Assembly (NCBI RefSeq): GCF_000429165.1
Contig: NZ_AUBI01000003.1
Span: 310,001 to 374,000 of the forward strand
Direction of reading: 5' to 3'
DNA length: 64,000 bases
Source of the DNA: Acetobacter nitrogenifigens DSM 23921 = NBRC 105050
GTDB lineage: Bacteria; Pseudomonadota; Alphaproteobacteria; Acetobacterales; Acetobacteraceae
Shown one piece after another: positions 7,316-18,000 of the stretch (the stretch's first letter is position 1; every line of letters starts with the position of its first letter). The translations under genes and the position numbers were made by a program. The notes below the pieces were generated by a model that did not search any database, had not been told where the DNA came from, and was given only the letters and a program-made list of their open reading frames with translations.

Positions 7316-8639
7316 GCAGCGCGTCCTTTCCGCTCGCTGGCGCGATCAGATGGAAGAACGTGCCGCTCGCGAGCCCCCGTCGCGATCCGGTTTCCGGCAC
7401 GTCGGCGCCGTCGGCGTTGACCGTTCGCGCAAGCGGATCGTCGGGCTGTTTGAGGATCGTGGCGTAATGAAATTCATGCCCGCGCAGTTTTCGTCCGGCG
7501 TCGTAGCCCGGTATTGGCGAAAGAAGCGTGGCCAGACGGTAGCCGAGATGCATTCTCCGTTTGGCGAAGGACGTCTCCAGCCCAAGCAAGCCGGCCATCT
7601 CGTGCCGGACGCCAGCGGCGTCGATCAGGCCCGCGCCCATCGCCATGTATCCCCCGCACTCGCCATGCGTCGGTCGGGTTTGTGCGAAGCGGCGCAGCCC
7701 GTCACGAAAATTGTTGGCGGCGGCGAGTTTTCCCGCGTGGAGTTCCGGGTAGCCGCCGGGCAGCCAGCAGGCGTCAGCGCCCTCTGCGGGCGCTTCGTCG
7801 GCGAGCGGCGAAAAAGGAAGAATCTCCGCACCGGCCGCGCGCCACCCCTCCAGAAGATGTGGGTAGACGAACGAAAAAGCTGCGTCGCGGGCCAGCGCCA
7901 CGCGCTGTCCGGGCGGCGTCAGCGGGACCGGCGTCGCGCCACGCCCGAACGCGCCATCAGCCAGCGTCATCAGGCGATCAAGATCGACATGCTCGGCGAC
8001 GAACGCGCCGAGTTCCTCCAGCAACGCGGCCAGTCCCGGCTGTTCCTCCGCCTGAACGAGGCCGAGATGCCGCTCGGGCAGAGCGACGGTCTCCCGGCGG
8101 GGCAGGGCGCCGAGCACACGAAACCCGGTGGCCTCCATCCCTGCGCGGATCAGCCTTTCGTGACGCGGGCTGGCCACCCGGTTGAGAATCACTCCAGCCA
8201 TGCGCACGCGGGGCGACAGGGTGGCGAACCCGTGTGCGACGGCGGCGGCCGACTGGGCCTGCCCCGACACATCGAGGACCAGCACGAACGGCCATCCGGT
8301 GAGAGCCGCGAGATCGGCGCTTGCCCCGTTCCCGGCTTCTCCGGTCGAAGCGACGCCGTCGAACAGCCCCATCGAGCCTTCCGCCAGAATCAGGTCAGCG
8401 TCCGACCTGCCGCCGATCAGCCCCGCAATTCGTTCCGTCGACATGGCCCAGGTGTCGAGGTTGACCGACACGCGCCCCGATGCGGCGCTATGGAACGCGG
8501 GGTCGATGTAGTCCGGTCCATTTTTGAAGGGCTGCGCCGCCACCCCGTGCGCCCTCAGGGCCGCGAGCAGCCCCAGCGTCACCATGGTCTTTCCTGCGCC
8601 CGAGGACGGCGCGGTGACGATCAGGCCGGGCGCGCTCAT
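7308..8639 (-). CDS. cobB: CobB, (hydrogeno)byrinic acid a,c-diamide synthase
   Basis: A 443-residue two-domain amidotransferase that amidates side chains a and c of hydrogenobyrinic acid with glutamine and ATP. The N-terminal dethiobiotin-synthetase-like domain starts with the P-loop [14 protein letters not shown] and has [12 protein letters not shown]. The C-terminal class I glutaminase domain carries the nucleophile region [12 protein letters not shown]. The start overlaps the cobM stop by 4 bases (ATGA). The length fits the family. Confidence 0.96.
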   Translation of the reverse strand: MSAPGLIVTAPSSGAGKTMVTLGLLAALRAHGVAAQPFKNGPDYIDPAFHSAASGRVSVNLDTWAMSTERIAGLIGGRSDADLILAEGSMGLFDGVASTGEAGNGASADLAALTGWPFVLVLDVSGQAQSAAAVAHGFATLSPRVRMAGVILNRVASPRHERLIRAGMEATGFRVLGALPRRETVALPERHLGLVQAEEQPGLAALLEELGAFVAEHVDLDRLMTLADGAFGRGATPVPLTPPGQRVALARDAAFSFVYPHLLEGWRAAGAEILPFSPLADEAPAEGADACWLPGGYPELHAGKLAAANNFRDGLRRFAQTRPTHGECGGYMAMGAGLIDAAGVRHEMAGLLGLETSFAKRRMHLGYRLATLLSPIPGYDAGRKLRGHEFHYATILKQPDDPLARTVNADGADVPETGSRRGLASGTFFHLIAPASGKDALHA

Positions 8640-9418
8640 TCGCCCTCCGGGAAGCGTGGCGCTGCACCGACGGGTCGGAAGCGGCGGTCGTAATCTCCTG
8701 CGTACAGGCGGCTCTCTTCGAAATCAGTCGCGCCGATCGCGCGCCCGACAAGGATCAGCGCCGTTCGTTCCAGCTCTCCGCCCAGCGCCGTCTCCAGTGC
8801 GCCCAGAGTGGCGTGGACGATGCGTTCATCCGGCCAGCTTGCGCGCCATACGACGGCCACCGGGCAGTCCGCGCCGTAATGCGGGAGCAGTTCCGCGACG
8901 ACGCGATCCAGCACATGAACCGACAGATGAACCGCCAGCGTGGCGCCCGTGACTGCGAACGCCGACAGCGTTTCGCCCGGCGGCATGGCCGTCGCGCGGC
9001 CCGACATCCGTGTCAGCACCACGGACTGGGCCACGCCGGGCAAGGTGAGTTCGGCGCCAAGCGCGGCTGCTGCTGCTGCGAAGGACGGCACGCCCGGCGT
9101 TACGTCATACGGAACGCCCAGCGCACGCAGGCGGCGCAGTTGCTCGCCCATGGCCGACCAGACCGACAGATCGCCCGAATGCAGACGTGCGACGTCCTGC
9201 CCGGCGGCGTGCGCCGCCGCCATCTCGGCGACGATCTCGTCCAGCGAAAGGGGCGCAGTGTTGATGATGCGCGCGCTCGGCGGACAGTGATCGAGCAACG
9301 CCGTCGGAACCAGAGACCCTGCGTAGAGGCAGACCGGGCTGGCGGCGATGAGGTCTCGCCCGCGCAGCGTGATAAGGTCCGCGGCGCCCGGCCCGGCGCC
9401 GATGAAATGAACGGTCAT
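8636..9418 (-). CDS. cobM: CobM, precorrin-4 C11-methyltransferase
   Basis: A 260-residue tetrapyrrole methylase that uses SAM to methylate C11 of precorrin-4, giving precorrin-5. It begins with the SAM-binding loop [18 protein letters not shown] and has [17 protein letters not shown] and the [12 protein letters not shown] segment, all typical of CobM/CbiF. The stop overlaps the cobB start and the start overlaps the cobE stop, each by 4 bases. Confidence 0.96.
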   Translation of the reverse strand: MTVHFIGAGPGAADLITLRGRDLIAASPVCLYAGSLVPTALLDHCPPSARIINTAPLSLDEIVAEMAAAHAAGQDVARLHSGDLSVWSAMGEQLRRLRALGVPYDVTPGVPSFAAAAAALGAELTLPGVAQSVVLTRMSGRATAMPPGETLSAFAVTGATLAVHLSVHVLDRVVAELLPHYGADCPVAVVWRASWPDERIVHATLGALETALGGELERTALILVGRAIGATDFEESRLYAGDYDRRFRPVGAAPRFPEGE

Positions 9419-9792
9419 GGGCCTGTCGCCTCGGTCCTTTCGGCGATCGCTGCAGTCGCCATCCTGTCAAAAGATACGGCGCGCGGGGTCAGCAGACGCG
9501 AACCCGCGCCTGCGGCGCTGAGCGCTACGGCTTCGGCGATGCTGCCGGTCCCGAAATCAGCCATGATCCGTTCGGAGCGCGTCAGAGTGACGATGCGCGC
9601 TGCAGCGTCGGCGGATACGGCGGCGACCGGAAGGCCCAGTTCTTTCGCCAGCGCCAGAAATGCCGGTGCGTTGGCTTTCTCCTCCAGCGTCGCCAGCGCG
9701 GCCAGTCCCTCCGCTCCGCCAGCCGCCGCCAGCGCCTCGCGCAGCGACGCCAGTTCCGCCGCGCGACGGAAGCCGAAGCCTGCGACCTTCAT
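9415..9792 (-). CDS. cobE: CobE, CbiG C-terminal-like protein
   Basis: A 125-residue protein matching the short CobE family, related to the C-terminal domain of CbiG. It begins [17 protein letters not shown] and ends with a Gly-Ala-rich segment ([14 protein letters not shown]). CobE is genetically required for aerobic cobalamin synthesis in Pseudomonas denitrificans, but its exact step is uncertain. The ATG at 9792 overlaps the cobL stop (ATGA), which decides the start over a longer frame from 9984. Confidence 0.9.
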   Translation of the reverse strand: MKVAGFGFRRAAELASLREALAAAGGAEGLAALATLEEKANAPAFLALAKELGLPVAAVSADAAARIVTLTRSERIMADFGTGSIAEAVALSAAGAGSRLLTPRAVSFDRMATAAIAERTEATGP

Positions 9793-11036
9793 CGCGTGAC
9801 GCTCCATTGGGTCACGGGCCTTGCCGGGCGCCAGCCGCGCATCGACCCGAGCGGCGCCGCGACGGACAGTTCGATGCGCAGCAATTCGCCGCCCTTGCGT
9901 CCGTGCCAGAGGGTCAGCAGCGCCTCCGTCTCCAGCGTCACCGCGTTTGCGACGATGCGGGCGCCTACGGGCAGACGCTCCCACAACGCGGTCAGCAGGA
10001 CCTCGTCCGCGCCGCCGCCGATGAACGCGGCGTTTGGTTCAGGCAGATTCGCAAATGCGGCAGGCGCCGGGCCATCCACTACGTGCAGCAGGTGATCAAC
10101 CCCGAACTCGCGCGCATTGGCCTGTATTGTCGCGGCCCGATCCATTCGCGTCTCTATCGCGACGGCGCGACCTCCAGACAGGCACCATTCGATGGAAATC
10201 GATCCGGAGCCTGCGCCTATATCCCAAAGCAATTCGCCGGGCCGTGGGGCGAGGGCCGAAAGGGTCAAGGCGCGAACGGGGCGTTTGGTGATCTGCCCGT
10301 CATGGCTGAAGCATTCGTCGGGCAGCCCTGATGCGCGGGCCAGCCCGCTCCGGCCCACGAACTCGATGGCTGCTGCGACGGGTGTGGCGATGTTGGCCAA
10401 CGAAAAACTTTCCGCGCAGGCGCTGCGGATCCGCTCGCGCGCACCGCCCAGAGCCTCCATGACGTGCAGGGTCGAGGCGCCGAAACCGCGTTCGCTCAAC
10501 CATCCGGCCAGGGCCACGACGGCGGGACCGTCACGCATAAGGCAGATCGCGCGCGCGCCGTCGCTCAACGCGGGCAGCAGCCGTTCGAACGGAGCGGCGT
10601 GCAGACCGAAGCAGGAGGTTTTTTCCAGACTCCAGCCAAGGCTGCTGGCGGCGAGGGAAAATGTGGACGGGGCCGGGTGCGCGATCCATTCGTCCGGATC
10701 GAGCCGCTCGGCAAGGCTGGCGCCGGCGCCGAACCAGAACGGATCGCCGGAAGCAAGCACAACGACTGCCCGCCCACGTTCGGCCAGAACGGGTGCGACG
10801 GAGAATGGAACCGGCCACGGGCGTCCGCGCTCCCCCGCATTTACCAGCGCGAGGTGACGGGGGCCACCGAAAATCACCGCGGCCCGGTCAAGTTCGGCAT
10901 GGCGCGTAGCGGATAAACCTGCCATCCCGTCCTCACCAACGCCGATGATCACAAGCCAGGGCGCAGGGGCGCTCCGGCTCCCCGTTTCGCACCCCGGCTT
11001 GGGTTCAGGAGCAATTTCAGTCCGGAGGTCAGCCAT
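9789..11036 (-). CDS. cobL: CobL, precorrin-6Y C5,15-methyltransferase (decarboxylating)
   Basis: A 415-residue fusion of a CbiE-like methylase (about residues 25-230, with WLVIIGVGEDGMAGLS) and a CbiT-like methyltransferase/decarboxylase (about 245-400, with LLWDIGAGSGSISIEWCL). It methylates C5 and C15 and decarboxylates the acetate chain on C12 of precorrin-6B. The ATG at 11036 shares the palindrome CATG with the cobK start on the other strand. AGAAGGA about 9 bases upstream, inside cobK, would be its ribosome binding site. A GTG at 11063 is an alternative start. Confidence 0.93.
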   Translation of the reverse strand: MADLRTEIAPEPKPGCETGSRSAPAPWLVIIGVGEDGMAGLSATRHAELDRAAVIFGGPRHLALVNAGERGRPWPVPFSVAPVLAERGRAVVVLASGDPFWFGAGASLAERLDPDEWIAHPAPSTFSLAASSLGWSLEKTSCFGLHAAPFERLLPALSDGARAICLMRDGPAVVALAGWLSERGFGASTLHVMEALGGARERIRSACAESFSLANIATPVAAAIEFVGRSGLARASGLPDECFSHDGQITKRPVRALTLSALAPRPGELLWDIGAGSGSISIEWCLSGGRAVAIETRMDRAATIQANAREFGVDHLLHVVDGPAPAAFANLPEPNAAFIGGGADEVLLTALWERLPVGARIVANAVTLETEALLTLWHGRKGGELLRIELSVAAPLGSMRGWRPARPVTQWSVTR

Positions 11037-11784
11037 GACCCGCGTCCTTCTTCTCGGCGGCACGACCGAAGCCAGTCAAATGGCGCGCACTCTGGAGTCG
11101 GCTGGCGTGGACGCGACCTTTTCCTACGCAGGTAGAACGGCGGCGCCGCTCGCCCAGCCGCTGCCGACGCGGATCGGCGGCTTCGGCGGCGCGGACGGGC
11201 TTGCGGAGTATTTGCGCGAACAGGGCATAAGCCACGTCATAGACGCCACCCATCCCTTTGCGGTCCAGATGAGCCGCAACGCGGTGGAGGCGTGCACCGC
11301 CGCCCATGTGCCTTTGCTGGCGTTCGAGAGAGCGCCATGGACGTCGGGCGAAGGCGACGACTGGCGCATGGTCGCTGACGTTCCGGGCGCGGCCGAAGCG
11401 TTGCCGGAAACGCCGTCGCGGATTTTTCTGGCCATAGGCAGACAGTTTCTTGACGTCTTTGCAGCCCGCCCGGAGCACGATTACCTGCTGCGGCTGGTCG
11501 ATCCCCCCGAAGTCGCGCTCCCGTTGCCGTGCGCCACGGTCATCGTCGCGCGCGGACCGTTTACAGTGGAAGGCGATCTGGCCGTTATGAAGGCGCACGG
11601 CGTCACGCATGTTGTCACGAAAAATGCAGGTGGCGTCGGCGCGCGTGCGAAACTGGACGCCGCGCGCGCGCTTGGCCTGCCGGTGATCGTGATCGACCGG
11701 CCCGAAGCGCCGCCTCGTCCGGTGGTCCGCACTACGGAAGACGCAATGGCGTGGCTTGGTCATTCCGCGTGTCTCGGCGTGTAA
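11035..11784 (+). CDS. cobK: CobK, precorrin-6A reductase
   Basis: A 249-residue reductase that uses NADPH to reduce precorrin-6A to precorrin-6B. It starts MTRVLLLGGTTEASQMART and has HVIDATHPFAVQMS and VTKNAGG near the end, all CobK signatures. GGAGG lies eight bases before the ATG. It is the only cob gene of this block on the plus strand: its start overlaps the start of cobL, and its end overlaps the end of cobJ by 25 bases. Its mRNA would thus be antisense to any transcript running from cobJ into cobL. Confidence 0.95.
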   Translation: MTRVLLLGGTTEASQMARTLESAGVDATFSYAGRTAAPLAQPLPTRIGGFGGADGLAEYLREQGISHVIDATHPFAVQMSRNAVEACTAAHVPLLAFERAPWTSGEGDDWRMVADVPGAAEALPETPSRIFLAIGRQFLDVFAARPEHDYLLRLVDPPEVALPLPCATVIVARGPFTVEGDLAVMKAHGVTHVVTKNAGGVGARAKLDAARALGLPVIVIDRPEAPPRPVVRTTEDAMAWLGHSACLGV

Positions 11785-12494
11785 AGATACGGTCCGACGC
11801 GTCGCGTCGCGGCGTTTCCGACCAGCACCACCGTTCGCATGTCGGCCATGTCGGCGTCGGCCTCCATCACAGACATGACGGTGATCCGTTCTTCCGGCGT
11901 GGTCACGGCGCGGGCGAAGACGATCAGGCGATCTGGTCCGCATTCTTCTCGTAAAATCTCGAGAACAAGTGCGAACTGATGCGGTCTGGCGGCTGAACGC
12001 GGGTTGTAGAGCGCCATGGCGAAGTCCGCCTGCGCGGCGAGGCGAAGCCGCCGTTCGACGGTCGCCCAGGGCTTGAGGTTGTCGGACAGGTTGATCGCGC
12101 AGAAATCGTGCCCGAGCGGCGCGCCGACACGCGCGGCGGCGGCGAGCATCGCGGTGACGCCCGGCATGATTTCGATCTGGATGCTTCCGAATGCGGGGTT
12201 TTTCTCAAGCGTCTCGAAAACGGCCGACGCCATGGCGAACACGCCGGGATCCCCGGACGAGACGACCACGACACGACGACCGGCCGCCGCCATCTCCAGC
12301 GCATGGACGGCTCTGTCCAGCTCAACGCGATTATCCGTCGCGTGCAGCGTCAGTCCCTCGCGCACGGGAATACGCTTAACGTAAGGAATATAACCGACCA
12401 CGTCGGTCGCTTTTGCAAGAGCCGCCGTGACTTCCGGCGTGATCTGTGCGTCGTTTCCGGGGCCAAGCCCGACGACGGTCAGGACGCCGCTCAC
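11760..12494 (-). CDS. cobJ: CobJ, precorrin-3B C17-methyltransferase
   Basis: A 244-residue tetrapyrrole methylase that methylates C17 and drives ring contraction, turning precorrin-3B into precorrin-4. The start MSGVLTVVGLGPGNDAQITPE, the VVVVSSGDPGVFAMAS motif, MPGVTAMLAAAARVGAPLGHDFC and ALYNPRSAARPHQ are diagnostic. The start overlaps the cobI stop by 4 bases. The last 25 bases overlap convergent cobK. Confidence 0.96.
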   Translation of the reverse strand: MSGVLTVVGLGPGNDAQITPEVTAALAKATDVVGYIPYVKRIPVREGLTLHATDNRVELDRAVHALEMAAAGRRVVVVSSGDPGVFAMASAVFETLEKNPAFGSIQIEIMPGVTAMLAAAARVGAPLGHDFCAINLSDNLKPWATVERRLRLAAQADFAMALYNPRSAARPHQFALVLEILREECGPDRLIVFARAVTTPEERITVMSVMEADADMADMRTVVLVGNAATRRVGPYLYTPRHAE

Positions 12495-13231
12495 GGCGAA
12501 TCCTCCCTTCCGGGGCGACGGCCTTTTCCATGCGCCAGAACCGTCGCGAAATAGGGGCAGTCGCCATCCTCCGCGTCGACAAGGCGAAGCACTCGCTGGC
12601 CGGGCATGGAGCCGCGTTCAACCAGCCACGCGTCCTCCGACCTGCCAGCGGCGGCGAGGGCGCGGCGCACTTTTGGCAGGTTGCGCCCGGTTTTCATCAC
12701 CACGAGCGCGTCGGCGTCGCGCATGCGCCGTGTCAGTTCGGCTTCGGGCATCGTGCCGGTCAGCACGGTCAGCACGTCGTCGCCCCAGGTGATCGGAATT
12801 CCGGTCGCGTTCCAACACCCGGTCATGCCGGGAACGCCGGGGATGACCTCGACAGTCGCGCGGCCTTGCAGGCGCACATGCAGATGCATGAAGGAGCCGT
12901 AGAAGAAAGGATCGCCTTCGCACAGGACCACGATGTCCTGCGTCTGCGCGAGCGCGATGAGGCGATCCGTCCAGTCGTCATAGAACGTGGAGAGCGTGTT
13001 CCGATATTCGTCGCTGTCGAAAGGAAGTTCCGTGGTGACTGGATATTCCATCGCGTGTTCGACGACATCCGACGCAAGCATGCCTTCGACGATGCGCCGC
13101 GCCTGTCCCGCGCGTCCGGCCTTGCGGAAATACGCGATGTGCTCCGCATTGCGTATCAGCCTGTCGGCGCGCACGGTCATCAGCTCCGGATCGCCCGGCC
13201 CAAGACCCACGCAGATGATCTTTCCCGCCAT
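12491..13231 (-). CDS. cobI: CobI, precorrin-2 C20-methyltransferase
   Basis: A 246-residue SAM-dependent methylase that makes precorrin-3A from precorrin-2, the committed step toward cobalamin. It begins KIICVGLGPGDPELMTVRA and contains VVLCEGDPFFYGSFMH and VIPGVPGMTGCW, as expected for CobI/CbiL. It lies 3 bases after cobH and overlaps cobJ by 4 bases. Confidence 0.96.
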   Translation of the reverse strand: MAGKIICVGLGPGDPELMTVRADRLIRNAEHIAYFRKAGRAGQARRIVEGMLASDVVEHAMEYPVTTELPFDSDEYRNTLSTFYDDWTDRLIALAQTQDIVVLCEGDPFFYGSFMHLHVRLQGRATVEVIPGVPGMTGCWNATGIPITWGDDVLTVLTGTMPEAELTRRMRDADALVVMKTGRNLPKVRRALAAAGRSEDAWLVERGSMPGQRVLRLVDAEDGDCPYFATVLAHGKGRRPGREDSP

Positions 13232-13234
13232 GGC

Positions 13235-13864
13235 CTATTCCTTCCGGCTGGCCAGCGCGTTAATGGCGGCGACTGTAATCGCGGAACCCCCGAGCCTTCC
13301 CCTGACGGTCACTGCCGGGGTCGGAGAGGCCTCCATCAGCGCCGCCTTGGACTCCGCCGCGCCGACGAAGCCGACGGGACAGCCGATGATCGCGGCCGGG
13401 CGGGGGCAGCCGGGCTCCTCCAGCATGTTGAGCAGGCGGAACAGGGCTGTCGGCGCGTTGCCGATGGCGACGACGGCGCCAGCCAGATGCGGCCGCCACA
13501 GCTCCAACGCAGCCGCCGAGCGCGTATCGCCCATCTTTCGCGCCAGAGCGGGCACGCGTTCGTCATGCAGCGTGCAGACGACGTCGTTGCCGGCGGGTAG
13601 GCGCGCGCGGGTCACGCCCTCGCTGACCATGCGTGCGTCGCACAGGATCGGCGCGCCCGCTTCCAGCGCGGCGCGCGCGGCCTGGGCCATGCCGGGCGTG
13701 AATTCTATATGGCGCTCCAGCCCGACCATCCCGGCGGCGTGAATCATCCGCACGACGACGATCTCCTCCTCCGCGCTGAAGCGCGCGAGGTCGGCCTCCG
13801 CGCGGATGGTGGCGAAGGATTGGCGATAGATGGCGGCGCCGTCGGTTTCATAGGAATATGGCAT
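13235..13864 (-). CDS. cobH: CobH, precorrin-8X methylmutase
   Basis: A 209-residue enzyme that moves the methyl group from C11 to C12 to form hydrogenobyrinic acid. Conserved parts seen are YRQSFATIRAEADL, VVRMIHAAGMVG (with the catalytic His), DARMVSEGV and the IGNAPTALFRLL and GCPVGFVGAAESK loops. Its first 17 bases overlap the end of cobG. Confidence 0.96.
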   Translation of the reverse strand: MPYSYETDGAAIYRQSFATIRAEADLARFSAEEEIVVVRMIHAAGMVGLERHIEFTPGMAQAARAALEAGAPILCDARMVSEGVTRARLPAGNDVVCTLHDERVPALARKMGDTRSAAALELWRPHLAGAVVAIGNAPTALFRLLNMLEEPGCPRPAAIIGCPVGFVGAAESKAALMEASPTPAVTVRGRLGGSAITVAAINALASRKE

Positions 13865-15023
13865 CGGCGCCCCTTGTCAGCGTTTCGGGCGCGGCCTGCA
13901 ACTGCCGGGACGTCAGAGAGCGTTCGACAGGGGATGAGGCGTCGCCGTTCCGCACAAGACCGAACCCGTCGATTTGCGCCACGAGCGTCACGGACGCAGC
14001 GGCGGGATGGGCGCAGCCCTTGGCGCAACCCGAGACATGCAGCGTCTCGCCCGGAGCGATACGTGGCGCCAGCGCGCGCGCCAGAGGCCGCGTGGGCTGC
14101 AACGCCTGCGCGCAGCCGGGCGCGCCAACGCAGGCGACGACGCGCAGGAGCAGATCGTCCGCGCAGGTAATGACGCCGTCGATTTCAGGAGCCGTCGTCA
14201 CGCCTTCCAGCAACACCATGCGCCATGGCGTGACGCGAAGCGGCGCAGTGGCGGCGAGGGCCGAAAGTGTTGCCGCTTCCATCTGCCCGAACGTGAGAGC
14301 GACCGTGAAACCGGCTGCGGCCGGGCCGGGAGCCGGGCGCGTGGCGGGACGCTCCATTGTAGCTGCGACTTCGGAGAACATAGGGGGAGGCGTCGCGCCG
14401 CTCGCAATATGCGCCGCCATGCGCCCTGCGCCGCCGCTTGCGACGAACCATCGGGCAAGGGCGAGCGCGGCGTCCGCCATCGTCGCGGCTGTGACGCGCG
14501 CGCCATGGCTGGCGCCGTCAGCGCGGCACAGAAGCTCGCCCGATTCGTCGCGCTCGATCCGTATGTCGGCGGAGACGTTCCGCAGGACCGGCTGTTCCCC
14601 GGCATCCATCGCGAAGCCGAATTTGCCGGGCAGGGAGAGGCCCTCTTCGTCACGCAAAGCGTTGGAAAGGCGGCTGGCCAGTTCCATCGTATCGTCGCCG
14701 TCTCGCCAGAACGGAGCTACGACGAGCGAGCGTCGCGCCTCAGCTTCCGGTGTCGGGTCGAGCAGCCCCAGTTCCGCCAGACCGTCGAGCAGGCGCGGCC
14801 AGCCTTCCTCGTTAACGCCCCGAAGTTGCAGATTGGCGCGCGTCGACAGATCGAGCAGCCCGTTGCCGTAGCGCGTCGACAAAAGCGCCACGCCCGCCGC
14901 CTGCGCCTGCGTCAGGCGACCACAGGGCGGTCGGATACGGACCAGCATCCCGTCGCCGGACCTCATCGGACGCAGCGCGCCCGGACACCAGCCCTTGACC
15001 ATAGGACGCGAGGGCGTCGTCAC
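13848..15023 (-). CDS. cobG: CobG, precorrin-3B synthase
   Basis: A 391-residue nitrite/sulfite-reductase-like oxygenase that uses O2 to make precorrin-3B, the marker of the oxygen-dependent pathway. The N-terminal VKGWCPGALRPMRSGDGMLVR region, the DLSTRANLQLRG segment, and a C-terminal cluster-binding pattern (CVGAPGCAQAL then SGCAKGCAHP) are visible. The GTG at 15023 overlaps the cobN stop (GTGA) and is chosen for that reason; an ATG 21 bases further in is possible. It overlaps cobH by 17 bases. Confidence 0.94.
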   Translation of the reverse strand: MTTPSRPMVKGWCPGALRPMRSGDGMLVRIRPPCGRLTQAQAAGVALLSTRYGNGLLDLSTRANLQLRGVNEEGWPRLLDGLAELGLLDPTPEAEARRSLVVAPFWRDGDDTMELASRLSNALRDEEGLSLPGKFGFAMDAGEQPVLRNVSADIRIERDESGELLCRADGASHGARVTAATMADAALALARWFVASGGAGRMAAHIASGATPPPMFSEVAATMERPATRPAPGPAAAGFTVALTFGQMEAATLSALAATAPLRVTPWRMVLLEGVTTAPEIDGVITCADDLLLRVVACVGAPGCAQALQPTRPLARALAPRIAPGETLHVSGCAKGCAHPAAASVTLVAQIDGFGLVRNGDASSPVERSLTSRQLQAAPETLTRGADAIFL

Positions 15024-18000
15024 GGCGAATCCCGCAGGCTGGCGGCGATGGCGTTGCGGCGCGTGACCCATAGCCCGGCGTCGGCAAGGGCTCGGAACCG
15101 ATGGCGCAGGGCCGCGAGGGCGGCCGGATTTTCCTGTTCCATGAACGCGACAAGATCATCCCGTCCAAGCGTTGCTTCGTAATAAATGTCGAACAGATGC
15201 GCGGGCACGTCGCGCGTCAGGTGAGCGAAGGCGGCGAGGTTGTCGAGCGTGGCCGTGATCTCCGCTGCACCGCGAAAACCGTGACGCATCATGCCGCCTG
15301 CCCAGTTCTGATCGCCTGCGCGGGCGCGCACGACGCGCGACAGTTCTTCTCGCAGCGTGCGGGCGCGGGGTGCTTCGGGCCGGGTCGCGTCGATGTGGTA
15401 CAGCGCGGGCGAGGCACCGCCGAGCATCGCGGCGGCGGCGGCGGGGCCGCCTTCATGCGCGGCGTAATCCTGCGAAAGCAGCAGGTCCGTTTCGGGAAGA
15501 TCCTGCACATGGGCCATGGCGTCGGCGTTCAGCAGGCGCGCCTCCAGAGCCTCCCGATCCTGCCGTATGTCGCCGTCCACGCCGATCGCCCATTCCGAGG
15601 CCCCGAGCCAGGCTTCTCCGGCGTCGTCACGACCGTCGGCGGTGTAATTCTCCGCCGCGTCGCCAAGACCGATCCCGTAATGACCGGGTTTCGGTCCAAA
15701 AACGCGTGGTCCACGGATGGCGTAGGGGTTGTCCTCCACCGGCTCGTCCCGCTCCGACAGCGCGGCGGCCGCAGCCTCGAACATTTGCGCGAGGCCGGGA
15801 AAGGTGTCGCGGAACAGGCCGGAGACCCGCAGCGTCACGTCGATGCGCGGGCGACCAAGGAGGACCGGAGGCAGGATCTCGAAACCGTTCACCCGCTCCG
15901 AACCTGCGTCCCAACGGGGGGCGAGCCCCGCCAGATGCAGCGCCATGGCGAATTCCTCGCCCGCCGTGCGCATGGTCGCCGACCCCCACAGGTCGACGAT
16001 CAGCCCGCGCGGCCAGTCTCCGTGATCCTGCAGGTGGCGTCTCAACAGTTCCTCCGCGAGCCTGACGCCTTGCGCGTGCGCCACGCGGCTGGGCACGCTG
16101 CGCGGATCGACGGCATAGAGATTGCGCCCGGTGGGCAGCACGTCGGCCCGCCCGCGCAGCGGCGATCCGGACGGGCCCGGCGCAACCCGACGCCCCGCAA
16201 GGGCCGCCAGCAGCCCCTCGCTCTCGCCCGCCCCCTGTCCGTAGACGTGCAGGCCGTCGCCGAACTGGCTTTCCTTGATATCACAGACAAATCGGTCGAT
16301 CCGCACGATAGCCTCGGCGGCGCCGGCTTCCTCGGGGACGCCCAGATCCTGCTCGACGCCCGCCGCCCGCGCTTCGGCGCGGATCGCGTCGATCAGCCGC
16401 GTGCGCCGCGCCGGGTCCAGTCCTTCGGCGGACGAATATTCGTCGAGCAGTCGCTCCAGCCGCAACATACCTTCAGGAACCGAGGCGGCCCGTTGCGGCG
16501 GCGGCATGTGGCCGAGCGTGACGGCGCCGATCCGCCGCTTCGCCTGCGCGGCCTCGCCGGGATCGTTGACGATGAAGGGATAGATCACCGGCAACGCGCC
16601 GGTCAGCGCTTCCGGCCAGCACGCGTCGCACAGGGCGACCGCCTTGCCCGGCAGCCATTCCAGCGTGCCGTGCGCGCCGACGTGAACCAGCGCGTTCGGT
16701 TCCTGCGTCCTCAGCCAGAGATGGAACGCGACATAGGCGTGGCGCGGCGTTCTGGAGAGGTCGTGGTAGTCGCCGTCACGCTGGCGGGCGTCGCCGCGTT
16801 CGGGTTGCAGAGCGATCAGCGCCGCGCCTCGACGCGTTGCAGGAAACCGGAACGCGCCGTCGATGACCGAAGGGTCGGAGGACGGGTCGCCCCATTCGGC
16901 TTCGACCGCCTGTCTTAACGCGGACGGCAAGCTGGCGAGCGCTACGCGATAGGACTCCAGAGACCATTCGAACCGCTCGGTCTGCAACGCCTCGACCAAA
17001 GGCGTCGCGGAGGGCTCTATGGCGTATCCGGCGTGCGACAGGTCGCCCAGAATTGCGTCGGTCGAGGCGAGTGCGTCCAGCCCTACCGCGTGCGCCATCT
17101 GGTCGGGACGCCCGGGATAGGTCGAGAGAACGAGAACCAGACTCCGTTCCGCCGCTGCCGTGACGGCCAGTCTGCGCCATGCGGCCACACGATCTGCGGC
17201 CGCTGCGATCCGCGTCGTGTCGGCCCGATGCGTCAGGCGAGAGAACTGAAGCTGGAGATCGCGCTCGTCCGCGGCTTTGAAGCTGACGACGCCAGCGAAA
17301 ATCCGGCCATCCACTTCAGGCAGAACGACATGCATCGCCAGATCGGCAGGTGACAGCCCGCGCTCGGACACGGCCCAGTCTTCGCGCCGCGCGGTGGACA
17401 GCGCGACCTGAAAAACCGGACATTCGGGAGCGTCGAGCGGCGAGGCGCCGTCTTCCCCGCGTGTGGAAAAGGCGGTGGCGTTGATGACGGCGTCGGCGTG
17501 CGCGTCGCGCAGCGCGCTCGAGATCCAGCGCGCAGCTTCCGGGGATTTGAGCGACGTTGCGAACAGACCGACCGCGCGAAACCCCCGCGCGCGCATGGCG
17601 TGGATCATGGCGTCCACAGGATCTGTGTCGGCCGCCGTCAGATAGGCCCGGTAGAAACTGACCACCGCCAGCGGCTCGGAGCCGTCTGGTGGAGAGGAAA
17701 TGACGCCTGCGTCCGGATCGTACCAGCCGTAGTCCGGGATCGCTGCAACCGCTTGCGGAGGAGGGGCGGAGAGGCCAGCGGCCTGCGCCAGTTCGGCCAA
17801 CGCCGCCTGCGCGGCCGTCGCCCCGCCGGTGTCGCACAGGCGGGACAGGCGGCGGAGCGTCGTTTCCGAAATGTTGGAGGCTGCGTTCAGGCGCGGATCG
17901 TCCTGCCCGTCGCCCGGCAGCACGGCGAGGGAGATCCTGTTGCGGAGGGCGAGATGCTCCACCTGCGACAGCCCGTATTGCCAGTATCCGACCCCGCCGA

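Noticed and set aside
7116..8693. 525-codon plus-strand open frame opposite cobF/cobB
   Set aside because: Antisense to two certain genes; composition is not protein-like.
15101..16918. 605-codon plus-strand open frame opposite cobN
   Set aside because: Same high-GC antisense effect; cobN is certain and the antisense product is low-complexity and basic.
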